From Devosia limi DSM 17137 (GTDB taxonomy: Bacteria; Pseudomonadota; Alphaproteobacteria; Rhizobiales; Devosiaceae): a stretch of 64,000 nucleotides of DNA. Below, one piece after another: positions 61,840-64,000 of the stretch. Every line of letters begins with the position of its first letter. Positions within the stretch are counted from its first letter, which is position 1. The translations under genes were made by a program, and so were the position numbers. Where the stretch lies: the NCBI RefSeq assembly GCF_900128975.1, contig NZ_FQVC01000003.1, positions 310,001 to 374,000 of the forward strand, given 5' to 3'. The notes beneath the pieces were generated by a model. It did no database searches, was not told the origin of the DNA, and saw only the letters and a program-made list of their open reading frames with translations.

Positions 61840-64000
61840 CTATTCGGCTGGCTCTGGCGCCGCGTTTGCCGCGTCCAGTTCCCGCTCCAACCGGGCCTCT
61901 TCCGCGGCCTTTGGCTTGGAGAACCGGGCCAGCAGCAGATAGGCCACCGGGGTCAGATACAGCGTTGAGATCGCAGCAAAGCTCAGCCCCCCAACCATGA
62001 CCCAGCCGAGCGCCGACCGCGCCTCGGCGCCGGCGCCGCTGGCCAGCACGAGCGGCAATCCCCCCAGGATTGTGGCGATCATCGTCATCATCACCGGCCG
62101 CAACCGGATGTTGGACGCCTGCTCGATCGCCTCAGGCACCGATAATCCCTTGTCGCGCAGCTGATTGGCAAACTCGACGATCAGGATGCCGTTCTTGGCC
62201 ATGATCCCCACCACCAGCACCAGCCCAATCTGGCTGAAAATGTTGAGACTGCCCCCTGTTGCCAGCAATGCGTAGAGCGCTGCCGCCACCCCAAAAGGCA
62301 CGGTGGTCATCACAATGACAGCGCTCCACACGCTTTCGAACTGCGCCGCCAACACCAGCAGGATGATCACGAGTGCGAAACCGAAAGTGATGAATAGCCC
62401 ATTGCTGGCTTCGCCCAGGGTCTTGGCTTCGGCCAGCGGAACGATCGACGTGCCTTCGGGCAGGATCGGCCGGGCCAGCTCCAGCATCTGGTAATAGGCA
62501 TCCCCCAGGGCCAGCCCATCATCCAGGCTGGCCGTCACCGGCACCGCGCGTCGCTGTTGCTCCCGGCGCAACGAGGGCGGCACCGCAGCTTCAACGATAG
62601 TGGCAATGGTCGACATCGGCACATAACGGCCGTCGCCGGTCTTGACGAACAGACTCTCGAGATCGCGCGGATCATTGACCGGATTGCTGGTCGAGATCAT
62701 CCGCACCGTATAGCTGGAATCATTGATGAACACGGTGCCGATATCGCTGCCGTCGATCATCGCCTGCATGGTGGTGGCGAGGCCATTGATATCGATTCCA
62801 AGCGCGTCGGCCTTGGTCCGGTCGACCGTCAGGGTAAGCTGAGGCTGGGTGGTGTCGAAATTGACCGTCACCCGCCCGAACCGTCCATCGTCCTGCAGCA
62901 GTTCTGAAATCTGGTTGGCGGTATCAGCCAGCACCGTATAGTCCGAACCGACCACCGCGAATTGCAGGCCGGAACCGCCGCCGCGAATGCCCAGACTATT
63001 GCCTTGCCCGACCGATGCGCGCACGCCGGGCACCTGCGCCATCAGCACATTGATATCATTGGCGATCTGCTGCTGGCTGCGCTCCCGCTCGCCCCAGGGT
63101 GCCAGTGTCAGGGTCAACCAACCTCCACTGCCCCAGCCCGACAGGACGAAGATCGAGCGCACCTCACCACTGTCGACAAATGGCTGCAGCATGGCTTCGA
63201 CCCGGGTCAATTGGGTGCGGATATAGTCGAGGCTCACCGTATTGGGCGCCTGGATACGCAACTGTATCTGCGAGCGATCCTCGGGGGGGGTGATTTCCTG
63301 GCGCAGCTGGCCATAGACGAAATAGGACGACCCGGCGAACAACAGCGCGACCAGCACCACGACAAAAGGATTGGCCAGCGCCAGCTTCAGCGTCACCCTG
63401 TAGGCCGTCGCAAACTTGCTCCCGACGGCACGGAATACGCCCCGGTGCTGCGAGCGATTGCTCGTCTTGAGCAGGCGCGAGGCCAACATTGGCCCCATCG
63501 ATAAGGCCACCACGGAGCTCAGCAACACGGCGATGGCCAGGGTAAAGCCGAACTCGCGGAACAGCCGCCCGGTTTGACCGCTGAGGAACGACAGTGGAAT
63601 GAACACCGCGGCCAGGGTCAGCGTAGTTGCGACCACCGCAAAGAACACTTCCTGCGTGCCCAACACCGCCGCAGCGCGTGGCCCGGCGCCCATATTTTTG
63701 CGGCGCACGATATTTTCCAGCACCACGATGGCATCGTCCACCACCAGCCCGGTCGCCAGAACCAGCGCCAGCAGCGTGATGATGTTGAGCGAGAACCCTG
63801 CCAGATAGATGCCGGCTACGGCCCCGAGCAGCGCAATCGGCATGGCCAGCGCTGGCACAATTGTGGCGCGCCAATCGAGCAGGAATAAAAAGATGATCCC
63901 CACCACCACGACCAGCGACACGATCAGTGCAATCTGGACCTCATGCAGGGCACCGTCGATGAATACGGCATCATCGCTCGACACCTTGATCGTGACCCCT
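61840..64000 (-). CDS. RND efflux transporter permease (HAE1 type), C-terminal two-thirds
   Basis: About 719 residues of an AcrB/MexB-like pump are visible; the start lies beyond the right edge and roughly 310 residues are missing. Helices with FLFLLDWRATIVPALAMPIA and LVLATGLVVDDAIVVLENIV (the acidic proton-relay pair), the porter domain, and the second helix block with GIMAKNGILIVEFANQLRDK and SNIRLRPVMMTMIATILGGL are typical. It expels drugs or solvents with a membrane-fusion protein and an outer-membrane channel. No MFP gene is visible downstream; it would be beyond the edge. Confidence 0.92.
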   Translation of the reverse strand, partial: GVTIKVSSDDAVFIDGALHEVQIALIVSLVVVVGIIFLFLLDWRATIVPALAMPIALLGAVAGIYLAGFSLNIITLLALVLATGLVVDDAIVVLENIVRRKNMGAGPRAAAVLGTQEVFFAVVATTLTLAAVFIPLSFLSGQTGRLFREFGFTLAIAVLLSSVVALSMGPMLASRLLKTSNRSQHRGVFRAVGSKFATAYRVTLKLALANPFVVVLVALLFAGSSYFVYGQLRQEITPPEDRSQIQLRIQAPNTVSLDYIRTQLTRVEAMLQPFVDSGEVRSIFVLSGWGSGGWLTLTLAPWGERERSQQQIANDINVLMAQVPGVRASVGQGNSLGIRGGGSGLQFAVVGSDYTVLADTANQISELLQDDGRFGRVTVNFDTTQPQLTLTVDRTKADALGIDINGLATTMQAMIDGSDIGTVFINDSSYTVRMISTSNPVNDPRDLESLFVKTGDGRYVPMSTIATIVEAAVPPSLRREQQRRAVPVTASLDDGLALGDAYYQMLELARPILPEGTSIVPLAEAKTLGEASNGLFITFGFALVIILLVLAAQFESVWSAVIVMTTVPFGVAAALYALLATGGSLNIFSQIGLVLVVGIMAKNGILIVEFANQLRDKGLSVPEAIEQASNIRLRPVMMTMIATILGGLPLVLASGAGAEARSALGWVMVGGLSFAAISTLYLTPVAYLLLARFSKPKAAEEARLERELDAANAAPEPAE

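Noticed and set aside
1..64000. tRNA or rRNA genes
   Set aside because: I scanned the intergenic gaps for T-loop and acceptor-stem patterns and saw none; a short or unusual tRNA could have been missed without a covariance search.
1..64000. Prophage or integrative element
   Set aside because: No integrase, transposase, capsid or conjugation gene is present, and gene order and composition look like ordinary chromosomal backbone.

Overview
The window is a GC-rich, densely packed chromosomal segment of an alphaproteobacterium, most likely a member of the Hyphomicrobiales (Rhizobiales). Families largely confined to alphaproteobacteria occur together: a DUF1013 cell-cycle regulator (TrcR type), DUF1192, DUF1465 and DUF4164 proteins, aa3-type cytochrome oxidase subunit IV beside a three-gene transhydrogenase operon, and an alphaproteobacterial 6S RNA. 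A Devosia-like genus is my guess from protein and repeat style; it cannot be proven here. I see no rRNA, tRNA, prophage, insertion sequence or CRISPR array.

Layout. 1-5.5 kb: start of ruvB, ruvA and ruvC (minus), two tandem diguanylate cyclases (plus), yebC and an AGCS amino-acid symporter (minus). 5.6-9.3 kb: ymdB-type phosphodiesterase, 5-formyl-THF cyclo-ligase and 6S RNA, a lytic transglycosylase on the opposite strand, then zapA and a DUF4164 gene. 9.5-20.4 kb: central carbon genes tkt, gap, pgk and class I fba, with GyrI-like, glycolipid-binding-like, GNAT and ThiE-like genes, a Sel1-repeat protein, efp and an inositol-monophosphatase gene. 20.4-24.4 kb: AraC/GyrI regulator with DUF1801 partner, a non-flagellar MotA/MotB-like pair, and a GIY-YIG gene framed by inverted palindromes. 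24.4-42 kb: ABC exporter, rpmE, small conserved alphaproteobacterial genes, trcR, CPA2 antiporter, TauE/SafE exporter, purEK, rpsU, efflux pumps, hydrolases and slyX. 42-47.4 kb: pntAA-pntAB-pntB, cytochrome oxidase subunit IV and oligoendopeptidase F. 47.4-48.8 kb: a gene-free, repeat-packed interval. 48.8-50.3 kb: an NtrC-type regulator. 50.5-61.7 kb: a phosphorus-acquisition region, pstSCAB-phoU-phoB and phnCDEE, with a receiver-deleted PhoB-like protein between them. 61.8-64 kb: an RND efflux pump that runs off the window.

How the parts work together. Pst and Phn transporters are both preceded by direct-repeat Pho-box candidates with 11-bp periodicity, so PhoB probably controls both. The sensor kinase phoR, often linked to pst-phoU-phoB in related bacteria, is absent. 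A 132-residue regulator that has lost most of its receiver domain lies divergent to pstS. The tkt-gap-pgk-fba group supplies the pentose-phosphate and lower glycolytic steps. The zapA-6S RNA-cyclo-ligase order known from many proteobacteria is kept but interrupted by an oppositely oriented lytic transglycosylase gene.

The most unusual structures are non-coding: five families of palindromic intergenic repeats, a tandem composite repeat between 47.47 and 48.31 kb with a perfect 36-bp inverted repeat, and the palindrome-flanked GIY-YIG nuclease gene. Protein-level oddities are the histone H1-like tail on PntAA and the receiver-deleted PhoB relative. No system here is clearly undescribed; the GIY-YIG/palindrome unit and the receiver-deleted regulator are the best candidates.
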